Source of the DNA: Skeletonema tropicum
Taxonomy: Eukaryota > Bacillariophyta > Thalassiosirophyceae > Thalassiosirales > Thalassiosiraceae
Direction of reading: 5' to 3'
Length of the DNA stretch: 64,000 nt
Assembly (NCBI GenBank): GCA_037178625.1
Contig: CM074134.1
Coordinates: 1,550,001-1,614,000 of the forward strand
This document shows, one piece after another, positions 16,001 through 29,500 of the stretch (its first letter is position 1; every line of letters begins with the position of its first letter). The position numbers and the translations under genes were made by a program. A model generated the notes under the pieces. The model worked only from the letters and a program-made list of their open reading frames with translations. It did no database searches and was not told the origin of the DNA.

Positions 16001-16339
16001 GCCCAGTGCTAGATATATGGTGATATCGATGCCCAGTGCTAGATATCTCATTGAATATTGATGCCCAGAGCTAGATATCCCACTGGATATCGATGCCCAG
16101 TGCTGGATATCGATGCCCAGTGCTAGATATATGGTGATATCGATGCCCAGTGCTAGATATCTCATTGGATATCGATGCCCAGAGCTAGATATCTGGGGAT
16201 ATCTATGCCCAGTGCTGGATATCTGGGGATATTGATGCCCAGTGCTAGATATCTGGTGACATCGATGCCCAGTGTTAGATATCCTCTCACTGGATATCGA
16301 TGCCCAGTGCTAGATATCTCACTGGATATCGATGCCCAG

Positions 16340-17554
16340 TGCTAGAAATCTTGCGATATCGATGCCCAGTGCTAGATATCTCACAGGATATCGATTCCCA
16401 GTGCTAGATATCAGGCGATATCGATGTCCAGTCTTAGATATCTCACTGGATATCGATGCCCAGAGCTAGATATCTGGCGATATTGATGCCCAGTGCTGGC
16501 TATCTGGGGATATCGATGCACAGTGCTGGATATCTGGGCATATCAATGCCCAGTGCTAGATATCTCAATGGATATCGATGCCCTGTACTAGATATCTCAA
16601 TGGATATCGATGCCCAGTACTAGATATATGGTGATATCGATGCCCAGTGCTAGATATCTCATTGGATATTGATGCCCAGAGCTAGATATCTCACTGGATA
16701 TCGATGCCCAGTGCTGGATATCGATGCCCAGTGCTAGATATATGGTGATATCGATGCCCAGTGCTAGATATCTCATTGGATATCGATGCCCAGAGCTAGA
16801 TATCTGGGGATATCTATGCCCAGTGCTGGATATCTGGGGATATTGATGCCCAGTGCTAGATATCTGGTGACATCGATGCCCAGTGTTAGATATCCTCTCA
16901 CTGGATATCGATGCCCAGTGCTAGATATCTCACTGGATATCGATGCCCAGTGCTAGAAATCTTGCGATATCGATGCCCAGTGCTAGATATCTCACAGGAT
17001 ATCGATTCCCAGTGCTAGATATCAGGCGATATCGATGTCCAGTCTTAGATATCTCACTGGATATCGATGCCCAGAGCTAGATATCTGGCGATATTGATGC
17101 CCAGTGCTGGCTATCTGGGGATATCGATGCACAGTGCTGGATATCTGGGCATATCAATGCCCAGTGCTAGATATCTCACTGGATATCGATGCCCTGTACT
17201 AGATATCTCAATGGATATCGATGCCCAGTACTAGATATATGGTGATATCGATGCCCAGTGCTAGATATCTCATTGGATATTGATGCCCAGAGCTAGATAT
17301 CTCACTGGATATCGATGCCCAGTGCTGGATATCGATGCCCAGTGCTAGATATATGGTGATATCGATGCCCAGTGCTAGATATCTCATTGGATATCGATGC
17401 CCAGAGCTAGATATCTGGGGATATCTATGCCCAGTGCTGGATATCTGGGGATATTGATGCCCAGTGCTAGATATCTGGTGACATCAATGCCCAGTGTTAG
17501 ATATCCTCTCACTGGATATCGATGCCCAGTGCTAGATATCTCACTGGATATTGA
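16340..17554 (+). repeat. Recent single-HOR duplication beside the inversion junction
   Basis: Private variants GATTCCCAGTGC (16393 and 17004), CAGTCTTAGATATC (about 16431 and 17042) and CCCAGTACTAG (about 16612 and 17223) occur twice, about 611 bp apart, and were not noticed elsewhere in the block. This is a very young tandem duplication of one HOR. Confidence 0.8.
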
Positions 17555-20500
17555 ATCGATATCACCATATATCTAGCACTGGGCATCGATATCCATTGAG
17601 ATATCTAGCACAGGGCATCGATATCCAGTGAGATATCTAGCACTGGGCATTGATATGCCCAGATATCCAGCACTGTGCATCGATATCCCCAGATAGCCAG
17701 CACTGGGCATCAATATCGCCAGATATCTAGCTCTGGGCATCGATATCCAGTGAGATATCTAGGACTGGACATCGATATCGCCTGATATCTAGCACTGGGC
17801 ATCGATATCCTGTGAGATATCTAGCACTGGGCATCGATATCGCAAGATTTCTAGCACTGGGCATCGGCATCAATATCCAGTGAGATATCTAGCACTGGGC
17901 ATCGATATCCAGTGAGAGGATATCTAACACTGGGCATCGATGTCACCAGATATCTAGCACTGGGCATCAATATCCCCAGATATCCAGCACTGGGCATAGA
18001 TATCCCCAGATATCTAGCTCTGGGCATCGATATCCAATGAGATATCTAGCACTGGGCATCGATATCACCATATATCTAGCACTGGGCATCGATATCCAGC
18101 ACTGGGCATCGATATCCAGTGAGATATCTAGCTCTGGGCATCAATATCCAATGAGATATCTAGCACTGGGCATCGATATTACCATATATCTAGCACTGGG
18201 CATCGATATCCATTGAGATATCTAGCACAGGGCATCGATATCCAGTGAGATATCTAGCACTGGGCATTGATATGCCCAGATATCCAGCACTGTGCATCGA
18301 TATCCCCAGATAGCCAGCACAGGGCATCAATATCGCCAGATATCTAGCTCTGGGCATTGATATCCAGTGAGATATCTAGGACTGGACATCGATATCGCCT
18401 GATATCTAGCACTGGGCATCGATATCCTGTGAGATATCTAGCACTGGGCATCGATATCGCAATTTCTAGCACTGGGCATCGATATCCAGTGAGATATCTA
18501 GCACTGGGCATCGATATCCAGTGAGAGGATATCTAACACTGGGCATCGATGTCACCAGATATCTAGCACTGGGCATCAATATCCCCAGATATCCAGCACT
18601 GGGCATAGATATCCCCAGATATCTAGCTCTGGGCATCGATATCCAATGAGATATCTAGCACTGGGCATCGATATCACCATATATCTAGCACTGGGCATCG
18701 ATATCCAGCACTGGGCATCGATATCCAGTGAGATATCTAGCTCTGGGCATCAATATCCAATGAGATATCTAGCACTGGGCATCGATATCACCATATATCT
18801 AGCACTGGGCATCGATATCCATTGAGATATCTAGCACAGGGCATCGATATCCAGTGAGATATCTAGCACTGGGCATTGATATGCCCAGATATCCAGCACT
18901 GTGCATCGATATCCCCAGATAGCCAGCACTGGGCATCAATATCGCCAGATATCTAGCTCTGGGCATCGATATCCAGTGAGATATCTAGGACTGGACATCG
19001 ATATCGCCTGATATCTAGCACTGGGCATCGATATCCTGTGAGATATCTAGCACTGGGCATCGATATCGCAAGATTTCTAGCACAGGGCATCGATATCCAG
19101 TGAGATATCTAGCACTGGGCATCGATATCCAGTGAGAGGATATCTAACACTGGGCATCGATGTCACCAGATATCTAGCACTGGGCATCAATATCCCCAGA
19201 TATCCAGCACTGGGCATAGATATCCCCAGATATCTAGCTCTGGGCATCGATATCCAATGAGATATCTAGCACTGGGCATCGATATCACCATATATCTAGC
19301 ACTGGGCATCAATATCCAGCACTGGGCATCGATATCCAGTGAGATATCTAGCTCTGGGCATCAATATCCAATGAGATATCTAGCACTGGGCATCGATATC
19401 ACCATATATCTAGCACTGGGCATCGATATCCATTGACATATCTAGCACAGGGCATCGATATCCAGTGAGATATCTAGCACTGGGCATTGATATGCCCAGA
19501 TATCCAGCACTGTGCATTGATATCCCCAGATAGCCAGCACTGGGCATCAATATCGCCAGATATCTAGCTCTGGGCATCAATATCCAGTGAGATATCTAGG
19601 ACTGGACATCGATATCACCATATATCTAGCACTGGGCATCGATATCCTGTGAGATATCTAGCACTGGGCATCGATATCGCAAGATTTCTAGCACTGGACA
19701 TCGACATCAATATCCAGTGAGATATCTAGCACTGGGCATCGATATCCAGTGAGAGGATATCTAGCACTGGGCATCGATGTCACCAGATATCTAGCACTGG
19801 GCATCAATATCCCCAGATATCCAGCACTGGGCATAGATATCCCCAGATATCTAGCTCTGGGCATCGATATCCAATGAGATAGCCAGCTCTGGGCATCGAT
19901 ATCACCATATATCTAGCACTGGGCATCGATATCCAGCACTGGGCATCGATATCCAGTGAGATATCTAGCTCTGGGCATCAATATCCAATGAGATATCTAG
20001 CACTGGGCATCGATATCACCATATATCTAGCACTGGGCATCGATATCCATTGAGATATCTAGCACAGGGCATCGATATCCAGTGAGATATCTAGCACTGG
20101 GCATTGATATGCCCAGATATCCAGCACTGTGCATCGATATCCCCAGATAGCCAGCACTGGGCATCAATATCGCCAGATATCTAGCTCTGGGCATCGATAT
20201 CCAGTGAGATATCAAGGACTGGACATTGATATCGCCTGATATCTAGCACTGGGCATCGATATCCTGTGAGATATCTAGCACTGGGCATCGATATCGCAAG
20301 ATTTCTAGCACTGGACATCAACATCAATATCCAGTGAGATATCTAGCACTGGGCATCGACATCCAGTGAGAGGATATCTAACACTGGGCATCGATGTCAC
20401 CAGATATCTAGCACTGGGCATCAATATCCCCAGATATCCAGCACTGGGCATAGATATCCCCAGATATCTAGCTCTGGGCATCGATATCCAATGAGATATC

Positions 20501-23500
20501 TAGCACTGGGCATCGATATCACCATATATCTAGCACTGGGCATCAATATCCAGCACTGGGCATCGATATCCAGTGAGATATCTAGCTCTGGGCATCAATA
20601 TCCAATGAGATATCTAGCACTGGGCATCGATATCACCATATATCTAGCACTGGGCATCGATATCCATTGAGATATCTAGCACAGGGCATCGATATCCAGT
20701 GAGATATCTAGCACTGGGCATTGATATGCCCAGATATCCAGCACTGTGCATCGATATCCCCAGAAAGCCAGCACTGGGCATCAATATCGCCAGATATCTA
20801 GCTCTGGGCATCGATATCCAGTGAGATATCTAGGACTGGACATCGATATCGCCTGATATCTAGCACTGGGCATCGATATCCTGTGAGATATCTAGCACTG
20901 GGCATCAATATCGCAAGATTTCTAGCACTGGGCATCGATATCCAGTGAGATATCTAGCACTGGGCATCGATATCCAGTGAGAGGATATCTAACACTGGGC
21001 ATCGATGTCACCAGATATCTAGCACTGGGCATCAATATCCCCAGATATCCAGCACTGGGCATAGATATCCCCAGATATCTAGCTCTGGGCATCGATATCC
21101 AATGAGATATCTAGCACTGGGCATCGATATCACCATATATCTAGCACTGGGCATCGATATCCAGCACTGGGCATCGATATCCAGTGAGATATCTAGCTCT
21201 GGGCATCAATATCCAATGAGATATCTAGCACTAAGCATCGATATCACCATATATCTAGCACTGGGCATCGATATCCATTGAGATATCTAGCACAGGGCAT
21301 CGATATCCAGTGAGATATCTAGCACTGGGCATTGATATGCCCAGATATCCAGCACTGTGCATCGATATCCCCAGATAGCCAGCACTGGGCATCAATATCG
21401 CCAGATATCTAGCTCTGGGAATCGATATCCAGTGAGATATCTAGGACTGGACATCGATATCGCCTGATATCTAGCACTGGGCATCGATATCCTGTGAGAT
21501 ATCTAGCACTGGGCATCAATATCGCAAGATTTCTAGCACTGGACATCGGCATCAATATTCGGTGAGATATCTAGCACTGGGCATCGATATCCAGTGAGAG
21601 GATATCTAACACTGGGCATCGATGTCACCAGATATCTAGCACTGGGCATCAATATCCCCAGATATCCAGCACTGGGCATAGATATCCCCAGATATCTAGC
21701 TCTGGGCATCGATATCCAATGAGATATCTAGCACTGGGCATCGATATCACCATATATCTAGCACTGGGCATCGATATCCAGCACTGGGCATCGATATCCA
21801 GTGAGATATCTAGCTCTGGGCATCAATATCCAATGAGATATCTAGCACTGGGCATCGATATCACCATATATCTAGCACTGGGCATCGATATCCATTGAGA
21901 TATCTAGCACAGGGCAACGATATCCAGTGAGATATCTAGCACTGGGCATTGATATGCCCAGATATCCAGCACTGTGCATCGATATCCCCAGATAGCCAGC
22001 ACTGGGCATCAATATCGCCAGATATCTAGCTCTGGGCATCGATATCCAGTGAGATATCTAGGACTGGACATCGATATCGCCTGATATCTAGCACTGGGCA
22101 TCGATATCCTGTGAGATATCTAGCACTGGGCATCAATATCGCAAGCTTTCTAGCACTGGACATCGGCATCAATATTCGGTGAGATATCTAGCACTGGGCA
22201 TCGATATCCAGTGAGAGGATATCTAACACTGGGCATCGATGTCACCAGATATCTAGCACTGGGCATCAATATCCCCAGATATCCAGCACTGGGCATAGAT
22301 ATCCCCAGATATCTAGCTCTGGGCATCGATATCCAATGAGATATCTAGCACTGGGCATCGATATCACCATATATCTAGCACTGGGCATCGATATCCAGCA
22401 CTGGGCATCGATATCCAGTGAGATATCTAGCTCTGGGCATCAATATCCAATGAGATATCTAGCACTGGGCATCGATATCACCATATATCTAGCACTGGGC
22501 ATCGATATCCATTGAGATATCTAGCACAGGGCAACGATATCCAGTGAGATATCTAGCACTGGGCATTGATATGCCCAGATATCCAGCACTGTGCATCGAT
22601 ATCCCCAGATAGCCAGCACTGGGCATCAATATCGCCAGATATCTAGCTCTGGGCATCGATATCCAGTGAGATATCTAGGACTGGACATCGATATCGCCTG
22701 ATATCTAGCACTGGGCATCGATATCCTGTGAGATATCTAGCACTGGGCATCGATATCGCAAGATTTCTAGCACTGGACATCGGCATCAATATCCAGTGAG
22801 ATATCTAGCACTGGGCATCGATATCCAGTGAGAGGATATCTAACACTGGGCATCGATGTCACCAGATATCTAGCACTGATCATCAATATCCCCAGATATC
22901 CAGCACTGGGCATAGATATCCCCAGATATCTAGCTCTGGGCATCGATATCCAATGAGATATCTAGCACTGGGCATCGATATCACCATATATCTAGCACTG
23001 GGCATCGATATCCAGCACTGGGCATCGATATCCAGTGAGATATCTAGCTCTGGGCATCAATATCCAATGAGATATCTAGCACTGGGCATCGATATTACCA
23101 TATATCTAGCACTGGGCATCGATATCCATTGAGATATCTAGCACAGGGCATCGATATCCAGTGAGATATCTAGCACTGGGCATTGATATGCCCAGATATC
23201 CAGCACTGTGCATCGATATCGCCAGATAGCCAGCACTGGGCATCAATATCGCCAGATATCTAGCTCTGGGCATCGATATCCAGTGAGATATCTAGGACTG
23301 GACATCGATATCGCCTGATATCTAGCACTGGGCATCGATATCGCAAGATTTCTAGCACTGGGCATCGATATCCAGTGAGATATCTAGCACTGGGCATCGA
23401 TATCCAGTGAGAGGAAATCTAACACTGGGCATCGATGTCACCAGATATCTAGCACTGGGCATCAATATCCCCAGATATCCAGCACTGGGCATAGATATCC

Positions 23501-26500
23501 CCAGATATCTAGCTCTGGGCATCGATATCCAATGAGATATCTAGCACTGGGCATCAATATCCAGCACTGGGCATCGATATCCAGTGAGATATCTAGCTCT
23601 GGGCATCAATATCCAATGAGATATCTAGCACTGGGCATCGATATCACCATATATCTAGCACTGGGCATCAATATCCATTGAGATATCTAGCACAGGGCAT
23701 CGATATCCAGTGAGATATCTAGCACTGGGCATTGATATGCCCAGATATCCAGCACTGTGCATCGATATCCCCAGATAGCCAGCACTGGGCATCAATACCG
23801 CCAGATATCTAGCTCTTGGCATCGATATCCAGTGAGATATCTAGGACTGGACATCGATATCGCCTGATATCTAGCACTGGGCATCGATATCCTGTGAGAT
23901 ATCTAGCACTGGGCATCGATATCGCAAGATTTCTAGCACTGGGCATCGGCATCAATATCCAGTGAGATATCTAGCACTGGGCATCGATATCCAGTGAGAG
24001 GATATCTAACACTGGGCAGCAAGATTTCTAGCACTGGGCATCGATATCCAGTGAGATATCTAGCACTGGGCATCGATATCCAGTGAGAGGATATCTAACA
24101 CTGGGCATCGATGTCACCAGATATCTAGCACTGGGCATCAATATCCCCAGATATCCAGCACTGGGCATAGATATCCCCAGATATCTAGCTCTGGGCATCG
24201 ATATCCAATGAGATATCTAGCACTGGGCATCGATATCACCATATATCTAGCACTGGGCATCGATTTCCAGCACTGGGCATCGATATCCAGTGAGATATCT
24301 AGCTCTGGGCATCAATATCCAATGAGATATCTAGCACTGGGCATCAATATCACCATATATCTAGCACTGGGCATCGATATCCATTGAGATATCTAGCACA
24401 GGGCATTGATATCCAGTGAGATATCTAGCACTGGGCATTGATATGCCCAGATATCCAGCACTGTGCATCGATATGCCCAGATAGCCAGCATTGGGCATCA
24501 ATATCGCCAGATATCTAGCTCTGGGCATCGATATCCAGTGAGATATCTAGGACTGAACATCGATATCGCCTGATATCTAGCACTGGACATCGATATCCTG
24601 TGAGATATCTAGCACTGGGCATCGATATCGCAAGATTTCTAGCACTGGGCATCGATATCCAGTGAGAGGATATCTAACACTGGGCATCGATGTCACCAGA
24701 TATCTAACACTGGGCATCAATATCCCCAGATATCCAGCACAGGGCATCGATATCCAGTGAGATATCTAGCACTGGGCATTGATATGCCCAGATATCCAGC
24801 ACTGTGCATCGATATCCCCAGATAGCCAGCACTGGGCATCAATATCGCCAGATATCTAGCTCTGGGCATCGATATCCAGTGAGATATCTAGGACTGGACT
24901 CGATATCCAGTGAGATATCTAGCACTGGGCATCGGCATCAATATCCAGTGAGAGGATATCTAACACTGGGCATCGATGTCACCAGATATCTAGCACTGGG
25001 CATCAATATCCCCAGATATCCAGCACTGGGCATAGATATCCCCAGATATCTAGCTCTGGGCATCGATATCCAATGAGATATCTAGCACTGGGCATCGATA
25101 TCACCATATATCTAGCACTGGGCATCGATATCCAGCACTGGGCATCGATATCCAGTGAGATATCTAGCTCTGGGCATCAATATCCAATGAGATATCTAGC
25201 ACTGGGCATCGATATCACCATATATCTAGCACTGGGCATCGATATCCATTGAGATATCTAGCACAGGGCATCGATATCCAGTGAGATATCTAGCACTGGG
25301 CATTGATATGCCCAGATATCCAGCACTGTGCATCGATATCCCCAGATAGCCAGCACTGGGCATCAATATCGCCAGATATCTAGCTCTGGGCATCGATATC
25401 CAGTGAGATATCTAGGACTGGACATCGATATCGCCTGATATCTAGCACTGGGCATCGATATCCTGTGAGATATCTAGCACTGGGCATCAATATCGCAAGA
25501 TTTCTAGCACTGGGCATCGATATCCAGTGAGATATCTAGCACTGGGCATCGATATCCAGTGAGAGGATATCTAACACTGGGCATCGATGTCACCAGATAT
25601 CTAGCACTGGGCATCAATATCCCCAGATATCCAGCACTGGGCATAGATATCCCCAGATATCTAGCTCTGGGCATCGATATCCAATGAGATATCTAGCACT
25701 GGGCATCGATATCACCATATATCTAGCACTGGGCATCGATATCCAGCACTGGGCATCGATATCCAGTGAGATATCTAGCTCTGGGCATCAATATCCAATG
25801 AGATATCTAGCACTGGGCATCGATATCACCATATATCTAGCACTGGGCATCGATATCCATTGAGATATCTAGCACAGGGCATCGATATCCAGTGAGATAT
25901 CTAGCACTGGGCATTGATATGCCCAGATATCCAGCACTGTGCATCGATATCCCCAGATAGCCAGCACTGGGCATCAATATCGCCAGATATCTAGCTCTGG
26001 GCATCGATATCCAGTGAGATATCTAGGACTGGGCATCGATATCGCCTGATATCTAGCACTGGGCATCGATATCCTGTGAGATATCTAGCACTGGGCATCA
26101 ATATCGCAAGATTTCTAGCACTGGACATCGGCATCAATATTCAGTGAGATATCTAGCACTGGGCATCGATATCCAGTGAGAGGATATCTAACACTGGGCA
26201 TCGATGTCACCAGATATCTAGCACTGGGCATCAATATCCCCAGATATCCAGCACTGGGCATAGATATCCCCAGATATCTAGCTCTGGGCATCGATATCCA
26301 ATGAGATATCTAGCACTGGGCATCGATATCACCATATATCTAGCACTGGGCATCGATATCCAGCACTGGGCATCGATATCCAGTGAGATATCTAGCTCTG
26401 GGCATCAATATCCAATGAGATATCTAGCACTGGGCATCGATATCACCATATATCTAGCACTGGGCATCGATATCCATTGAGATATCTAGCACAGGGCATC

Positions 26501-29500
26501 GATATCCAGTGAGATATCTAGCACTGGGCATTGATATGCCCAGATATCCAGCACTGTGCATCGATATCCCCAGATAGCCAGCACTGGGCATCAATATCGC
26601 CAGATATCTAGCTCTGGGCATCGATATCCAGTGAGATATCTAGGACTGGGCATCGATATCGCCTGATATCTAGCACTGGGCATCGATATCCTGTGAGACG
26701 ATATCTAGCACTGGGCATCAATATCGCAAGATTTCTAGCACTGGACATCGGCATCAATATTCAGTGAGAGGATATCTAACACTGGGCATCGATATCCAGT
26801 GAGAGGATATCTAACACTGGGCATCGATGTCACCAGATATCTAGCACTGGGCATCAATATCCCCAGATATCCAGCACTGGGCATAGATATCCCCAGATAT
26901 CTAGCTCTGGGCATCGATATCCAATGAGATATCTAGCACTGGGCATCGATATCACCATATATCTAGCACTGGGCATCGATATCCAGCACTGGGCATCGAT
27001 ATCCAGTGAGATATCTAGCTCTGGGCATCAATATCCAATGAGATATCTAGCACTGGGCATCGATATCACCATATATCTAGCACTGGGCATCGATATCCAT
27101 TGAGATATCTAGCACAGGGCATCGATATCCAGTGAGATATCTAGCACTGGGCATAGATATGCCCAGATATCCAGCACTGTGCATCGATATCCCCAGATAG
27201 CCAGCACTGGGCATCAATATCGCCAGATATCTAGCTCTGGGCATCGATATCCAGTGAGATATCTAGCACTGGACATCAATATCGCCTGATATCTAGCACT
27301 GGGCATCGATATCCTGTGAGATATCTAGCACTGGGCATCGATATCGCAAGATTTCTAGCACTGAACATCGGCATCAATATCCAGTGAGATATCTAGCACT
27401 GGGCATCGATATCCAGTGAGAGGATATCTAACACTGGGCATCGATGTCACCAGATATCTAGCACTGGGCATCAATATCCCCAGATATCCAGCACTGGGCA
27501 TAGATATCCCCAGATATCTAGCTCTGGGCATCGATATCCAATGAGATATCTAGCACTGGGCATCGATATCACCATATATCTAGCACTGGGCATCGATATC
27601 CAGCACTGGGCATCGATATCCAGTGAGATATCTAGCTCTGGGCATCAATATCCAATGAGATATCTAGCACTGGGCATCGATATCACCATATATCTAGCAC
27701 TGGGCATCGATATCCATTGAGATATCTAGCACAGGGCATCGATATCCAGTGAGATATCTAGCACTGGGCATTGATATGCCCAGATATCCAGCACTGTGCA
27801 TCGATATCCCCAGATAGCCAGCACTGGGCATCAATATCGCCAGATATCTAGCTCTGGGCATCGATATCCAGTGAGATATCTAGGACTGGACATCAATATC
27901 GCCTGATATCTAGCACTGGGCATCGATATCCTGTGAGATATCTAGCACTGGGCATCGATATCGCAAGATTTCTAGCACTGAGCATCGGCATCAATATCCA
28001 GTGAGATATCTAGCACTGGGCATCGATATCCAGTGAGAGGATATCTAACACTGGGCATCGATGTCACCAGATATCTAGCACTGGGCATCAATATCCCCAG
28101 ATATCCAGCACTGGGCATAGATATCCCCAGATATCTAGCTCTGGGCATCGAAATCCAATGAGATATCTAGCACTGGGCATCAATATCACCATATATCTAG
28201 CACTGGGCATCGATATCCAGCACTGGGCATCGATATCCAGTGAGATATCTAGCTCTGGGCATCAATATCCAATGAGATATCTAGCACTGGGCATCGATAT
28301 CACCATATATCTAGCACTGGGCATCGATATCCATTGAGATATCTAGCACAGGGCATCGATATCCAGTGAGATATCTAGCACTGGGCATTGATATGCCCAG
28401 ATATCCAGCACTGTGCATCGATATCCCCAGATAGCCAGCACTGGGCATCAATATCGCCAGATATCTAGCTCTGGGCATCGATATCCAGTGAGATATCTAG
28501 GACTGGGCATCGATATCGCCTGATATCTAGCACTGGGCATCGATATCCTGTGAGATATCTAGCACTGGGCATCGATATGGCAAGATTTCTAGCACTGGGC
28601 ATCGGCATCAATATCCAGTGAGATATCTAGCACTGGGCATCGATATCCAGTGAGAGGATATCTAACACTGGGCATCGATGTCACCAGATATCTAGCACTG
28701 GGCATCAATATCCCCAGATATCCAGCACTGGGCATAGATATCCCCAGATATCTAGCTCTGGGCATCGATATCCAATGAGATATCTAGCACTGGGCATCGA
28801 TATCACCATATATCTAGCACTGGGCATCGATATCCAGCACTGGGCATCGATATCCAGTGAGATATCTAGCTCTGGGCATCAATATCCAATGAGATATCTA
28901 GCACTGGGCATCGATATCACCATATATCTAGCACTGGGCATCGATATCCATTGAGATATCTAGCACAGGGCATCGATATCCAGTGAGATATCTAGCACTG
29001 GGCATTGATATGCCCAGATATCCAGCACTGTGCATCGATATCCCCAGATAGCCAGCACTGGGCATCAATATCGCCAGATATCTAGCTCTGGGCATCGATA
29101 TCCAGTGAGATATCTAGGACTGGACATCGATATCGCCTGATATCTAGCACTGGGCATCGATATCCTGTGAGATATCTAGCACTGGGCATCGATATCGCAA
29201 GATTTCTAGCACTGGACATCGGCATCAATATCCAGTGAGATATCTAGCACTTGGCATCGATATCCAGTGAGAGGATATCTAACACTGGGCATCGATGTCA
29301 CCAGATATCTAGCACTGGGCATCAATATCCCCAGATATCCAGCACTGGGCATAGATATCCCCAGATATCTAGCTCTGGGCATCGATATCCAATGAGATAT
29401 CTAGCACTGGGCATCGATATCACCATATATCTAGCACTGGGCATCGATATCCAGCACTGGGCATCGATATCCAGTGAGATATCTAGCTCTGAACATCAAT

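Larger units (their letters stand above)
1..17554 (+). repeat. Satellite array block A (611-bp higher-order repeat)
   Basis: Continuous tandem satellite. Every monomer carries a version of GATGCCCAGTGCTAGATATC followed by a short variable linker (TCACTG, AGGC, TGGGG, ATGGT and others) and the next GATATC. Monomers are mostly 30 or 32 bp. Twenty distinguishable monomers form a 611-bp unit. The 35-bp monomer containing TTAGATATCCTCTCACTGG recurs at about 544, 1125, 1738, 2369, 2980, 3594, 4211, 4822, 5433 and 6044, and so on to the end of the block. Copies are almost identical. Some carry an extra GATGCC (about 617 bp) and some lack a monomer (544 to 1125 is 581 bp). Short open frames occur by chance on both strands and are not credible genes. 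The left edge is cut by the window. Confidence 0.97.

Noticed and set aside
17000..18200. Block A/B junction as a perfect palindrome or read hairpin artefact
   Set aside because: Private variants on the + side have no mirror partners at equal distance on the other side, and the HOR registers differ.
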